A stretch of 64,000 nt of DNA from SIG607 sp045592625 (GCA_045592625.1 JAZNVC010000027.1:53338-117337), one strand, 5' to 3'; shown: positions 42,664 to 52,746, counted from the stretch's first letter. The notes: generated from the letters alone by a model not told the origin. A program made the numbers and translations.

Positions 42664-44487
42664 TTGGATTATAAGATTTTAAATAAAGTTGAATCCCCTA
42701 ATCAGTTAAAGTCGCTTAGTTTTGATGAACTTAATATTCTGTGTAACGAAGCAAGAGATTGCATAATAAATACCGTAAGTAAAAACGGGGGCCATTTAGC
42801 TTCAAATCTTGGTTCTGTCGAGCTTACCGTTGCTCTCCACAAGGTTTTTAACGCTCCCGAAGATGCAATTTTATTTGACGTAGGTCATCAAAGCTATACC
42901 CATAAACTGCTTACAGGAAGGTATAAAAACTTTAACACCCTTAGAACTGAAAATGGTATTTCGGGCTTTACCGACCCTAAAGAATCTATATACGATTCCT
43001 TTATAAGCGGTCATAGCAGCAGTGCAGTCTCCGCTGCTTACGGAATCTATAAAGCTAAACGATTAAAGGGTGAAAATGGCACAGCCGTTGCAGTTGTGGG
43101 TGACGGTGCTATGACAGGCGGTATGGTATTTGAAGCCATAAACAATATCGGTGCCGATAAAGCTAAATTTCTTATTGTTTTAAACGATAATGAAATGTCT
43201 ATTTCAGCAAATGTAGGTTCTCTTGCCCGACACCTGAATAAAATTCGTTCTAAAAGCTCATACCACACCTTTAAGGATAGACTTTCTCGTTTTCTTAATT
43301 CGATTCCTCTTATGGGCAGAGGTTTGTATAAACTGCTATTCCGTTCAAAAACCATTATTAAAAATGCTATTTATCACAGTAATGTGTTTGAAGGACTGGG
43401 ACTTAACTATTTAGGTCCTGTTGACGGTCATAATTTAAAAAATGTTGTAAATCTTTTAAACATTGCTAAAAATCAAGAAAGGCCTACCATTCTCCACGTT
43501 GTTACCGTTAAGGGTAAGGGCTATCATTTTGCTGAAGAAAATGCAGGTAAATATCACGGCGTAGGTTCCTTTGACGTTGAAAACGGTATTGCCGATTCCT
43601 TAAAAACCGACTATTCCTCTATTGTTGGTGAAACACTTTGCAAAATGGCACAAAACGATGAAAAGATATGTGCAATAACTGCCGCTATGAGCGAGGGTAC
43701 CGGTCTTGGTGATTTTGAAAAACGTTATCCTCATAGATTTTTTGACGTAGGAATTGCCGAAGAACACGCTATGACCTTTGCTGCAGGTTTGGCAAAAGGC
43801 GGTTTAAAGCCTTATTTTGTAGTATATTCATCATTTTTGCAAAGGGCATACGACCAAATAATTCACGACGTAGCAATCGATAATCTTCCTGTAAAAATTC
43901 TTGTTGACAGGGCAGGTCTTGTAGGCGAGGATGGCAAAACCCATCACGGACTTTTCGATATTTCCTTTTTAACTTCAATTCCGAATTTAACTGTTTATTC
44001 TCCCGCATCCTTTGATGAACTCAAAGGAATTGTTTTAAAAACTTCACAAATTTCTTCTCCTGTAGCCGTTCGCTATCCCAGAGGAAAAGAACCGAGAAAC
44101 GATTTATTTAAGTTTACAGATAAAGATTTTGACATATATGGTATAAAAAGCGACGTTGCAATAGTTACCTTTGGCAGACTATCCTTTTTTGCCTATGAAG
44201 TTGCAAACGAAAAAAACATTTCCTTTGTTAAACTAAATAAACTTTATCCTTTTAATGACGAACTGATAATCGAACTTTTTAAATATAAAAAGATATTCTT
44301 TTTTGAAGAGGGTATCAGGTCAGGCGGTATAGGCGAAAAGCTATCTACCCGTCTTTGTGAACAAGGCTTTAAGGGCGAAATTAAAATCAGTGCTATTGAT
44401 AATTCGTTTGTCAGCTGTGCTACGGTTGAAAGACAGCTATCAAAATTTAATCTTGATAAAAATGCTATGTTAGGAGTAATTGAGTGA
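42664..44487 (+). CDS. dxs: 1-deoxy-D-xylulose-5-phosphate synthase
   Basis: A 607-residue thiamine-diphosphate enzyme that joins pyruvate and glyceraldehyde 3-phosphate, the entry step of the MEP pathway. It has GHLASNLGSVELTVALH, FDVGHQSYTHKLLTGR, the ThDP motif VVGDGAMTGGM with LNDNEMSIS, and the transketolase pyrimidine part with GIAEEHAMTFAAGLA and DRAGLVGEDGKTHHG. The start is TTG, with AGGA upstream. The insertion region and length are a little shorter than in E. coli. tlyA overlaps its end by four bases. Confidence 0.95.
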   Translation: MDYKILNKVESPNQLKSLSFDELNILCNEARDCIINTVSKNGGHLASNLGSVELTVALHKVFNAPEDAILFDVGHQSYTHKLLTGRYKNFNTLRTENGISGFTDPKESIYDSFISGHSSSAVSAAYGIYKAKRLKGENGTAVAVVGDGAMTGGMVFEAINNIGADKAKFLIVLNDNEMSISANVGSLARHLNKIRSKSSYHTFKDRLSRFLNSIPLMGRGLYKLLFRSKTIIKNAIYHSNVFEGLGLNYLGPVDGHNLKNVVNLLNIAKNQERPTILHVVTVKGKGYHFAEENAGKYHGVGSFDVENGIADSLKTDYSSIVGETLCKMAQNDEKICAITAAMSEGTGLGDFEKRYPHRFFDVGIAEEHAMTFAAGLAKGGLKPYFVVYSSFLQRAYDQIIHDVAIDNLPVKILVDRAGLVGEDGKTHHGLFDISFLTSIPNLTVYSPASFDELKGIVLKTSQISSPVAVRYPRGKEPRNDLFKFTDKDFDIYGIKSDVAIVTFGRLSFFAYEVANEKNISFVKLNKLYPFNDELIIELFKYKKIFFFEEGIRSGGIGEKLSTRLCEQGFKGEIKISAIDNSFVSCATVERQLSKFNLDKNAMLGVIE

Positions 44488-45290
44488 ACGAGAAAATAAG
44501 ACTCGATGTGGCGCTTGTTAATGGCGGTCATGCCGAAAGCAGAGAAAAAGCCAAAGCACTTATAATGGCAGGTATTGTTTTCGTTAATAATCAAAAATGC
44601 GATAAAGCGGGTGATATAGTAAAACCTGATGATGTAATTGAGGTTCGTGGCGATAAACTTCCCTACGTCAGCAGAGGCGGTCTGAAACTTGAAAAGGCAA
44701 TTAAATGCTTTAATATCACACTAAAAAATGCTGTGTGTGCAGATATCGGTGCTTCAACAGGCGGTTTTACCGACTGTATGCTTCAAAACGGTGCTTTAAA
44801 GGTTTATGCTATTGACGTAGGCTACGGTCAACTTGCCTGGAAGCTTAGATGCGATGAAAGGGTTATTAATCTTGAACGAACTAATTTCAGGTACGTAACA
44901 AAAGAACAGGTTGATTTGCCCCTTGATTTTGCCAGTGTTGATGTTTCTTTTATCTCTCTTTCTCATATTTTTCCTGTAATGCGTAATCTTATGAAAGACT
45001 GTGCAAAGGCAGTTTGCCTTATAAAGCCTCAATTTGAGGCAGGTAAAGAGGGCGTCGGCAAAAAAGGAGTAGTAAGGGATAAAAACGTACATATAGCAGT
45101 TATCGAAAAAATTATAGGACTATTAAAGGAAAATTCGTTATCTCTTTTAGGTCTTACATTTTCGCCCATAAAGGGACCTGAAGGAAATATTGAATATCTT
45201 TGTTATATCGAAAAAAGCGATACATTTGAAAATAAAGCATTAGTTTCGGCAGAGACGGTCGTTAATGAATCTTATAAAGAATTAAACTAA
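44484..45290 (+). CDS. tlyA: TlyA family rRNA methyltransferase
   Basis: A 268-residue protein with an N-terminal S4 RNA-binding domain (IRLDVALVNGGHAESREKAK) and an FtsJ-like SAM domain (PYVSRGGLKLEKAI, ADIGASTGGFTDCML, CLIKPQFEAGK). TlyA in mycobacteria 2'-O-methylates 16S and 23S rRNA and influences capreomycin sensitivity; the name hemolysin is historical. GTG start overlapping dxs. It is followed by nadK after ten bases. Confidence 0.92.
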   Translation: MNEKIRLDVALVNGGHAESREKAKALIMAGIVFVNNQKCDKAGDIVKPDDVIEVRGDKLPYVSRGGLKLEKAIKCFNITLKNAVCADIGASTGGFTDCMLQNGALKVYAIDVGYGQLAWKLRCDERVINLERTNFRYVTKEQVDLPLDFASVDVSFISLSHIFPVMRNLMKDCAKAVCLIKPQFEAGKEGVGKKGVVRDKNVHIAVIEKIIGLLKENSLSLLGLTFSPIKGPEGNIEYLCYIEKSDTFENKALVSAETVVNESYKELN

Positions 45291-45300
45291 AGGAGAAACT

Positions 45301-46131
45301 ATGATAGTTGGATTATTGCCCAATCTTGACAAACGTGGCGTTGTCAAGGTTTTAGAAAATCTTAAACCCATTTTAAGAGAAAATGGTATGAAGGCATATT
45401 TGCCTGATTACATTTCCTTTTCGGGTTATGAATCTATTGATGAAGAAGAACTTTTTAGAATCAGTGAGGTTCTTATTACTGTAGGCGGTGACGGAACCAT
45501 TATCCGTTATGCTAAACTTGCCGCCAAATACGGTAAGCCAATTTTGGGAATTAATGCAGGAAGACTGGGCTTTCTTGCAAATTTAGAGGCTAATCAGATT
45601 AATCTTATCAGCAAAATCAAAAACGGCGACTATAAAACCGAAAATCGTATGACACTTTCGGTTACTATAAAGGAAGACGGAGAAACTGTAGGTCAGTTTA
45701 CTGCTGTTAACGATGCCGTTATTTCAAGCGGTTTTGTCTGCCGTCTCATTGACATATCCGCATTTATTGATTATGAGCCTATAACATATCGGGCAGACGG
45801 TCTTATTGTTTCAACTCCAACAGGCTCTACGGCATATTCTATGTCAGCAGGCGGCCCCATAATCGACCCTGAAATTAACAATATAATCATAACCCCCATT
45901 TGCTCTCATTCCCTTAGTGCAAAGCCTATTATTTTAAGCGGAGACACTACGGTTAAATTCAAAGCGTTTTCTATGAAGAAAAGCGATGTATATTTACTGA
46001 TTGACGGCAGAAGGTCTTATACAATTAAGCCTTATACCGAGATTTATGTAACAAAATCTCCAAAGGATATTTCTTTAATTAAACTAACAAAGCGTTCATT
46101 TTATAAAAATCTTTCGGAAAAATTTAAATAA
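45301..46131 (+). CDS. nadK: NAD kinase
   Basis: A 276-residue ATP-dependent NAD kinase that makes NADP. The catalytic GGDGTIIRYAKLAA, the NDAVIS substrate loop and the TPTGSTAYSMSAGGPIIDP region are present. AAAGGAG precedes the ATG. The operon position between tlyA and argR is the classical Firmicute arrangement. Confidence 0.95.
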   Translation: MIVGLLPNLDKRGVVKVLENLKPILRENGMKAYLPDYISFSGYESIDEEELFRISEVLITVGGDGTIIRYAKLAAKYGKPILGINAGRLGFLANLEANQINLISKIKNGDYKTENRMTLSVTIKEDGETVGQFTAVNDAVISSGFVCRLIDISAFIDYEPITYRADGLIVSTPTGSTAYSMSAGGPIIDPEINNIIITPICSHSLSAKPIILSGDTTVKFKAFSMKKSDVYLLIDGRRSYTIKPYTEIYVTKSPKDISLIKLTKRSFYKNLSEKFK

Positions 46132-46142
46132 AGGCGGAAGAA

Positions 46143-46616
46143 ATGATGAAAAACAAACGACAGGAAAAGATATTGGAACTTATACGTGAAAAGGCATTTT
46201 ATACTCAGGATGAATTGCAGGAAGAACTTAATTCCTTAGGCTATAACGTTACGCAATCTACTGTATCACGTGATATAAAGCAACTAAGAATCGTAAAAGG
46301 ACTTGATTCCTTTGGCAATTACAGATATGTTTCTCAAATAATTGACGAGCGTTCGGGAGAAAGAGAATCCGATTCACATTATAAGGATATATTTGAACGT
46401 TCGGTTATTAAGGTTGACTGTGCCTTTAACGATATCGTAATTAAATGCTATGCAGGTATGGCAAGCGGTGCTTGTGTTGCAGTTGACTATTTCTTTTCGG
46501 GAATGATTATGGGAAGTCTTGCAGGGGACGATACTATTTTAATTATTACAAAGTCTCCCGATATTGCACGACAGCTCACCGAAAAACTTATTGGAATGTG
46601 CTCAAAAGACCGCTAA
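46143..46616 (+). CDS. argR: arginine repressor ArgR
   Basis: A 157-residue regulator. The N-terminal winged helix has RQEKILELIREKAFYTQDEL and VTQSTVSRDIKQLRIVKG; the C-terminal domain that binds arginine and forms hexamers has GMASGACVAVDYF and MGSLAGDDTILII. It represses arginine biosynthesis and can activate catabolism. No arg genes or clear ARG boxes were seen in the window. ATGATG start, AAGGCGGAAG upstream. Confidence 0.93.
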   Translation: MMKNKRQEKILELIREKAFYTQDELQEELNSLGYNVTQSTVSRDIKQLRIVKGLDSFGNYRYVSQIIDERSGERESDSHYKDIFERSVIKVDCAFNDIVIKCYAGMASGACVAVDYFFSGMIMGSLAGDDTILIITKSPDIARQLTEKLIGMCSKDR

Positions 46617-46631
46617 AAAGGATGGTTAAAT

Positions 46632-48287
46632 ATGCTTAAGTATCTGCATATTGAAAATATTGCCGTAATTGAACGGGCAGGAATTGAATTTACCGACGGT
46701 TTTAATGTCCTTACAGGCGAAACAGGTGCCGGTAAGTCGATTATTATAGATTCTCTTTATGCCGTTTTGGGTTACAGAACCTCTAAAGAACTTATCAGAA
46801 ACGGCTGCGACACGGCTTTTGTTTCTGCTGTTTTTTCCTTTAATGATAATGAAATTCTTAATGTTTTTGCCGACTTTGGAGTTTTTCCCGATGAGGAGGG
46901 CAATTTTATTATCGAAAGAAAACTAAGCGTTTCGGGTTCGGGATACATAAAAATCAACGGTGTTCCCGTCGGTGCTATGGCTCTTAAAAATATATCTCCT
47001 TTTCTTTTAAATATTCACGGTCAGCACGATAATCAGACGTTGCTTAATCCCGATAACCATTACCTTTATCTTGATATGATTGCCGATAACGGTGATATTT
47101 TAAAGGCTTACCGTCAGGAATTTTCTGATTTCAACGGTATAAGAAGCAAACTTAAAAGTCTTGAAATGGATGAGGATGAAAAACTCAGAAAAATTGATAT
47201 TTTAAAATATCAAATTAAAGAAATTACCGATGCCGACATAAAAATTGGCGAAGCCGACCTTCTTAAAGAAAAGCTCAGTATTGCTCGAAGTGTAGGGAAA
47301 AGGGTAAAGGACCTAAAAAATGTACTGTCTTTTCTTAAAAATGATGAGCAGGACGGCGGTGCTGCCGAACAGCTAAAATCAGCCGTTCATTTGCTTTCTT
47401 TAACAGATGATAAAAATACAGAAAAGGATTACACCCTTCTTATTGATGCTCTCGAAAACCTGAACAACGTAACCGCTTCTGTTGAAAATTATATTGAAGA
47501 ATTATCGTCAGACGGTTATGACCTAAATACCATAGAAGACAGACTTGCCGTTTTATCAGGCCTTTTTGCAAAATACGGTAAAGACGAAGAACAGATACTC
47601 AAATTTTTAGATGATGCCCAAAAAGAACTTAACACAATTCTTTTTAATGATGAGGAATATGAAAAACTGGAAAACCAACTTATAAAATCTCAGGAACGTC
47701 TTATTAGCGTTGCCCAAAAACTTACTATGTCAAGAAAAGCGGCTGCCTCTGTTTTTGAAAGCAAGGTTAAAGAGGTACTTATTGGTCTTAATATGCCAAA
47801 GGTTAGTCTTATTGCCCAGCATAATATTGGCAGATACAATAAAAACGGTTGTGACGAAATTGAGTTTTTGTTTTCTGCCAATGCTGGTGAAAGCAGTAAA
47901 CCTCTTTCAAAAATTGCTTCAGGCGGTGAGCTTTCCCGTGTTATGCTTGCCATAAAAAGTGTGCTTAGCGAAAAGGATAACGTTTATACCCTTATTTTTG
48001 ATGAAATTGATTCGGGAATCAGCGGCAGAACAGCCGATATGGTGGGCGTTCAGCTTAAAAAAGTATCCTTTTCACATCAGGTTATCTGTGTAACCCATTT
48101 AGCACAGATTGCCGTTACTGCAAAAACCCATCTGCTTATAGAAAAAGAAGAAAGGGACGGCAGAACCTATACCAACGTAAGCACCGTAACAGGTGAGGAT
48201 AGAGTGTGTGAAATTGCTCGTATTATGGGTGGTAGTAACCTTACAGAAAAGGTACTTGCTTCTGCAAGAGAAATGCTGAAAATGTAA
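46632..48287 (+). CDS. recN: DNA repair protein RecN
   Basis: A 551-residue SMC-like ATPase in double-strand break repair. The N-terminal head has LTGETGAGKSIIIDSLYAVLG (Walker A), the middle is coiled coil (about residues 155-350), and the C-terminal head has ASGGELSRVMLAIKSVL (ABC signature) and LIFDEIDSGISGRTADMVG (Walker B). Last gene of the nusB operon. AAAGGATGG precedes the ATG. Confidence 0.95.
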   Translation: MLKYLHIENIAVIERAGIEFTDGFNVLTGETGAGKSIIIDSLYAVLGYRTSKELIRNGCDTAFVSAVFSFNDNEILNVFADFGVFPDEEGNFIIERKLSVSGSGYIKINGVPVGAMALKNISPFLLNIHGQHDNQTLLNPDNHYLYLDMIADNGDILKAYRQEFSDFNGIRSKLKSLEMDEDEKLRKIDILKYQIKEITDADIKIGEADLLKEKLSIARSVGKRVKDLKNVLSFLKNDEQDGGAAEQLKSAVHLLSLTDDKNTEKDYTLLIDALENLNNVTASVENYIEELSSDGYDLNTIEDRLAVLSGLFAKYGKDEEQILKFLDDAQKELNTILFNDEEYEKLENQLIKSQERLISVAQKLTMSRKAAASVFESKVKEVLIGLNMPKVSLIAQHNIGRYNKNGCDEIEFLFSANAGESSKPLSKIASGGELSRVMLAIKSVLSEKDNVYTLIFDEIDSGISGRTADMVGVQLKKVSFSHQVICVTHLAQIAVTAKTHLLIEKEERDGRTYTNVSTVTGEDRVCEIARIMGGSNLTEKVLASAREMLKM

Positions 48288-48288
48288 C

Positions 48289-48316
48289 AAAAAAGCCGTA
48301 GAAATTAATCTACGGC
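48289..48316 (-). terminator. intrinsic terminator of the fliB-like gene
   Basis: GCCGTAGA / TCTACGGC stem with six-base loop. The minus-strand reading ends in TTTTTTGTTA; on the plus strand the tail (ATTTCATTTTG) is weaker but may also end recN. Confidence 0.75.
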
Positions 48317-49134
48317 ATTTCATTTTGCTCTGATATATCATATAAAATATCGGTGTTTTCATCACTATACTCAATTTCGCTTGAAAAGGTTCTTGCATTT
48401 TCTTTTATATTATTTCCCAAGGCGGCAATTATGTAGGTACAAAGCAGACAAAACGTTAAATTTTCGCTATAAAGATGCCTAAATATAAAATAATCGAATA
48501 TTCGTTTATAAGAAATGATATCGATTAACCTAACCTGAGAAATTTTTCTGTTATCACCCTTTAAAACCTTTATTATTTCATCACGACTATCACTTAGTTT
48601 TTCCATATTGCTGAGTATAACATAAATTTCGTTTAGTGTCAGATTTGGTAGCAGTGAAACAAAATCTTCGGGGCTATGCTTTAAAAGGCTGTCTCTGTAC
48701 TCAAAAAATTCCTGTTCTTCCTTTTTAATTTTGGTTTTAGGGGAGTTTTCAATGGCTATAAGTTTAAAATCGTTATTTAAAATTATTTCGGTTGCGGCTT
48801 CACAGCACATACCTATTCCTATTTCGGTACGGCTTTCAAAAAAGTTTCTGAAACGTGGGTGGTCACTGCATATTTGACATAGCCCGTCCTTGCCGTATTT
48901 CTTTATTATTTCGCACAGATTGTCTTTATTTAAAAAAGGACAGCGTTCATCACTGCCGAGTTTAAAATGGGGTGTAGGCGAAAATTCGATATTTTTGGTA
49001 ATATCTGCTTTGGTTTTATAAAATTCGAGAGTTTTTTTATCAATATCTATTTCCCAACCGATGCAACAATTATTTTTGCATTTATCTCCAATACATTTGA
49101 ATTTATTATAATAATCGGGAGCGAAAAGTGCCAT
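48310..49134 (-). CDS. FliB-like protein lysine N-methylase
   Basis: A 274-residue cysteine-rich protein of the flagellin lysine-N-methylase family. The N-terminal CIGDKCKNNCCIGWEIDID and the internal CPFLNKDNLCEIIKKYG with CQICSDHPRFRN are characteristic and probably ligate a metal cluster. It is shorter than Salmonella FliB. No flagellin or motility gene is in the window, so the target here may be another protein. CGGAG precedes the ATG; the gene is divergent from ygiQ. Confidence 0.8.
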   Translation of the reverse strand: MALFAPDYYNKFKCIGDKCKNNCCIGWEIDIDKKTLEFYKTKADITKNIEFSPTPHFKLGSDERCPFLNKDNLCEIIKKYGKDGLCQICSDHPRFRNFFESRTEIGIGMCCEAATEIILNNDFKLIAIENSPKTKIKKEEQEFFEYRDSLLKHSPEDFVSLLPNLTLNEIYVILSNMEKLSDSRDEIIKVLKGDNRKISQVRLIDIISYKRIFDYFIFRHLYSENLTFCLLCTYIIAALGNNIKENARTFSSEIEYSDENTDILYDISEQNEMP

Positions 49135-49209
49135 AATTTTTTCTCCGTATCTTGTAAAATATTTATTTATATGTTATCATAACTGACAGATTTTTCAAGG
49201 AGTTTTTTT

Positions 49210-51063
49210 ATGCCGTTTTTACCAATAAGTAAAAAAGAAATGTTAGAAGCAGGGTTTTCTGTTCCCGACTTTATAATTGTTACAGGGGATGCATACGTTG
49301 ACCATCCCTCTTTTGGTACTGCAATTATTTCAAGAGTGCTTAATAATGCAGGTTTTAATGTTTGTATTTTATCTCAGCCGCAAAGGGATGAAGACTACTT
49401 AAGATTTGGCACTCCAAAACTCGGTTTTCTTGTAAATAGCGGTAATATCGACTCTATGGTTGCTCACTATACAGCCGCAAAAAGAAAAAGAAGTGAAGAT
49501 GCCTATACTCCCGGCGGTAAGGCAGGAGCACGTCCGGACAGAGCAGTTATTGTTTACTCTAAAAAAATCAGAAGCCTGTTTAATGATATTTTTATCGGTA
49601 TAGGCGGAATCGAGGCATCCCTTCGCCGTTTTGCTCACTATGACTATTGGGATGATAAGGTTCGTCCCTCCATACTTATTGACTCCACAGCCGATATTTT
49701 AATGTATGGTATGGGAGAAAAGCATATTGTGGAAATTGCTACCCGTTTAAAAAACGGCGAAAATAAAAGAAATTTGACCGATATTAAAGGCACCTGCTAC
49801 ACTGTTAAAACCGATGAATATAAACCGATGTCCGTTAAGGAATGTCCGTCCTTTAAAGAGGTCAGCGAGATTTCCGATAACGGTAAGAAGAATTATGCTA
49901 AGGCTACCCGAATTCAGCAAAACGAGCAGGACGCTGTAAGGGGAAAAACCGTTATACAGCGTCACGGTAACGTTATTTTGGTACAAAATCCGCCTATGCC
50001 TGTGCTGACCACCGGGGAAATGGATGAAATATATTCCTTGCCTTATATGAGAGATTACCATCCGTCTTATAAGGCTTTGGGCGGTGTGCCGGGTATAGAG
50101 GAAGTGAAATTTTCCGTCATTCATAACAGAGGTTGTTTTGGTTCCTGCAATTTCTGTTCTCTTGCTTTTCATCAGGGAAGAACCATTTCTGTAAGAAGCC
50201 ATGACTCTGTTATTGACGAAGTGGAAAAAATCACCGAAATGGAAGATTTTAAGGGCTATATTCACGATGTGGGCGGTCCTACTGCAAACTTTAGAAGTCC
50301 GTCCTGTCAGGCTCAGCTTAAAAGGGGAGTATGTGCCGACAAAAAATGCCTTGCTCCCGAAATTTGCCCTGCAGTCCGGGTAGACCACAGCGATTATCTT
50401 TCTCTTCTTCAAAAAATACGAAAGGTAAAGGGAGTTAAAAAGGTCTTTATCCGTTCAGGCATACGTTTTGACTATCTTGTGGCAGACAAAGACGAAAGCT
50501 TCTTTAAAGAACTTGTTAAATATCACACAAGCGGTCAATTAAAGGTTGCTCCCGAGCATTGCTCAAATAACGTACTTTCTTATATGGGAAAGCCTGATAT
50601 AAGCGTTTATAATCGTTTTAAAAAACGTTTTTATCAACTTACCGAAAGTATTGGCAAAAAGCAGTATTTAGTACCGTATCTTATGTCTTCTCATCCGGGA
50701 AGCACAATTAACGACGCTATCGAACTTGCTCTTTTTCTTAAAAAAGAGGGACTCCATCCCGAACAGGTTCAGGATTTTTATCCCACACCGGGCACCGTTT
50801 CTACCTGTATGTTTTATACCGGTCTTGACCCTATGACTATGAAAGAGGTTTACGTACCTCGTACTTTGTCCGAAAAGGCAGAGCAGAGGGCGTTGCTTCA
50901 GTACTTTAAGCCCGAAAACCGTGACATAGTGCGAAAGGCTCTTAAAAAAGCAGGAAGATTTGACTTAATCGGCAACGGAAAAAATGCTCTGGTATGTGAT
51001 GATAGACCAAAAGTAGATAATAAACGCAAACCCATTAGAAAAAATATAAACAAAAAAAGGTAA
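49210..51063 (+). CDS. ygiQ: YgiQ family radical SAM protein
   Basis: A 617-residue radical SAM protein (UPF0313). The N-terminal domain has DAYVDHPSFGTAIISRVL and DAYTPGGKAGARPDRAVIVY; the cluster motif is CFGSCNFCSL; the C-terminal part has HPEQVQDFYPTPGTVSTCMFYTG. The function is not established. AAGGAG precedes the ATG. It ends four bases before the EamA transporter gene. Confidence 0.92.
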   Translation: MPFLPISKKEMLEAGFSVPDFIIVTGDAYVDHPSFGTAIISRVLNNAGFNVCILSQPQRDEDYLRFGTPKLGFLVNSGNIDSMVAHYTAAKRKRSEDAYTPGGKAGARPDRAVIVYSKKIRSLFNDIFIGIGGIEASLRRFAHYDYWDDKVRPSILIDSTADILMYGMGEKHIVEIATRLKNGENKRNLTDIKGTCYTVKTDEYKPMSVKECPSFKEVSEISDNGKKNYAKATRIQQNEQDAVRGKTVIQRHGNVILVQNPPMPVLTTGEMDEIYSLPYMRDYHPSYKALGGVPGIEEVKFSVIHNRGCFGSCNFCSLAFHQGRTISVRSHDSVIDEVEKITEMEDFKGYIHDVGGPTANFRSPSCQAQLKRGVCADKKCLAPEICPAVRVDHSDYLSLLQKIRKVKGVKKVFIRSGIRFDYLVADKDESFFKELVKYHTSGQLKVAPEHCSNNVLSYMGKPDISVYNRFKKRFYQLTESIGKKQYLVPYLMSSHPGSTINDAIELALFLKKEGLHPEQVQDFYPTPGTVSTCMFYTGLDPMTMKEVYVPRTLSEKAEQRALLQYFKPENRDIVRKALKKAGRFDLIGNGKNALVCDDRPKVDNKRKPIRKNINKKR

Positions 51064-51067
51064 AATA

Positions 51068-51943
51068 ATGAAAATATCGTATATCTTTGCATTAGTTTCC
51101 ATTTTTATTTGGTCAACCATTGCAACCGTAAGTAAACTTTTACTCGGTCAGCTAAGCAACTTTCAGGTTCTGTTTATAAGCTGTATTTTTGCCTTTTTGT
51201 TTTTGCTTATTGTTTGCATAATTACTGGCGACATTAAAAAGTTAAAAGATTATAAATTCAAAGATTTTATAATTACCTCCTTAGTAGGACTTCCCGGAAC
51301 CTTTTTATATCAGTTATTTTACTATTCGGGAACTGCTCGTATGTCGACTTCTCAGGCGTTTATAGTTAATTATCTGTGGCCTATAATGGGGGTAGTATTT
51401 GCTGTAATAATACTTGGTGAAAGGCTGACCTTTCGCAAGATAATTGCAATTTTTCTTTCCTTTTTAGGCGTTTTAATGGTTACAAGTCGAGATTTAGCTC
51501 ATTTTGATAAATCCATTATTACCGGAGTTATATTCTGTATATTGGGAGCCGTTTCATATGGTGCTTTTACTGCCCTTACACAATTAATCGGATATGATAA
51601 AAAAATATCCTCAATGATTTATTATTTTAATACCTTTTGCCTTACAGGACTTTGGCTTTTAATTACTAAAGATTCATTTAGCCTTGATTTAATGAGCACA
51701 GCAGGACTTGCCTATAACGGTATTTTCTGTCTTGCTGTAGGCACTACCTGTTGGGCATTGGCACTCGAAAAAGGGAAAACCGCAAAAATAGCAAATCTTG
51801 CCTACATAACACCCTTTTTATCGCTAATTTGGACTGCTGTATTTTTAAAGGATAAAATAACACCTGAAATGATAGTAGGTCTTATGGTAATAGTCCTTGG
51901 AATATTAATTCAGCTTAAAAAGGATAAAAGTGAAAATCGATAG
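51068..51943 (+). CDS. DMT superfamily (EamA) transporter
   Basis: A 291-residue membrane protein with about ten predicted helices formed by two EamA repeats (first YSGTARMSTSQAFIVNYLWP with VIILGERLTFRKI, second AYITPFLSLIWTAVFLKDKI). Such proteins export or import amino acids or metabolites; the substrate cannot be told. It is four bases after ygiQ and probably co-transcribed with it. Confidence 0.85.
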   Translation: MKISYIFALVSIFIWSTIATVSKLLLGQLSNFQVLFISCIFAFLFLLIVCIITGDIKKLKDYKFKDFIITSLVGLPGTFLYQLFYYSGTARMSTSQAFIVNYLWPIMGVVFAVIILGERLTFRKIIAIFLSFLGVLMVTSRDLAHFDKSIITGVIFCILGAVSYGAFTALTQLIGYDKKISSMIYYFNTFCLTGLWLLITKDSFSLDLMSTAGLAYNGIFCLAVGTTCWALALEKGKTAKIANLAYITPFLSLIWTAVFLKDKITPEMIVGLMVIVLGILIQLKKDKSENR

Positions 51944-51962
51944 GTATGGGTCCAAAATCTAT

Positions 51963-51991
51963 TTGACAATAAACAGTAATTATAGTAATAT
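51963..51991 (+). promoter_or_regulatory. promoter of the pyrH-polC operon
   Basis: A perfect TTGACA (51963-51968), 17 bp, TAATAT (51986-51991). An alternative TATAAT at 51989-51994 has 20-bp spacing. Confidence 0.75.
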
Positions 51992-52023
51992 AATATATAA
52001 TAAAACCGAAGGGTAGGATGTTT

Positions 52024-52728
52024 ATGAAACCGATATATAAACGCGTTCTTTTAAAGCTCTCAGGAGAAGCACTTTCCGGCTGTAAAGGCAGCGGTCTTGA
52101 CTTTGATAAGGTTGTTGAAATTTGCGAAAGTATTAAAAAATGTGTTGATATGGGTGTTGAAATAGCCATTGTTGTAGGCGGAGGCAACTTTTGGAGAGGC
52201 AGAAGCAGCGGAAAAATGGACAGAACAAGAGCCGACCATATGGGAATGCTTGCCACAAGTATAAACGCCCTTGCTGTTGCTGACGGTCTTGAACAGGTTG
52301 GTGTTACTGCCAGAGTGCAGACTGCCATTGAAATGCGGCAGATTGCAGAACTTTATATAAGAAATAAGGCAGTAAGACATCTTGAAAAGGGCAGAGTTGT
52401 TGTTTTCGGTTGCGGAACGGGCAATCCTTTCTTTTCTACCGATACTGCTGCAGCACTCAGAGCTGCCGAAATTGATGCCGACGTTATCTTTAAAGCAACC
52501 AATGTTGACGGTGTTTACGACAGCGACCCCAAGGTTAATCCCGACGCTGTAAAGTTCGACTGTCTATCCCATCTTGATGTACTGCAAAAAGAACTGCACG
52601 TTATGGACAGCACAGCCGCTTCTCTTTGTATGGATAACTCTATTGAAATTCTTGTATTTAATCTTGATAAACCCGATAATATCGTTCGTGCTATGGTAGG
52701 CGAAAATATCGGTACGGTTGTAAAATAA
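52024..52728 (+). CDS. pyrH: UMP kinase PyrH
   Basis: A hexameric amino-acid-kinase-fold enzyme, 234 residues from the chosen start, that phosphorylates UMP to UDP. YKRVLLKLSGEALSG, VVGGGNFWRGR, ADHMGMLATSINALA and FKATNVDGVYDSDPK are family motifs. Another ATG lies at 52018, but it abuts the GGGTAGG ribosome site, so 52024 is preferred. It begins the pyrH-frr-uppS-cdsA-dxr-rseP-ispG-polC operon; rpsB and tsf, often upstream, are absent. Confidence 0.95.
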   Translation: MKPIYKRVLLKLSGEALSGCKGSGLDFDKVVEICESIKKCVDMGVEIAIVVGGGNFWRGRSSGKMDRTRADHMGMLATSINALAVADGLEQVGVTARVQTAIEMRQIAELYIRNKAVRHLEKGRVVVFGCGTGNPFFSTDTAAALRAAEIDADVIFKATNVDGVYDSDPKVNPDAVKFDCLSHLDVLQKELHVMDSTAASLCMDNSIEILVFNLDKPDNIVRAMVGENIGTVVK

Positions 52729-52746
52729 TTTTCAGGAGGAAATTTT

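Noticed and set aside
49747..50412. 221-residue minus-strand ORF opposite ygiQ
   Set aside because: Antisense shadow of a conserved radical SAM gene, with no recognisable domain.
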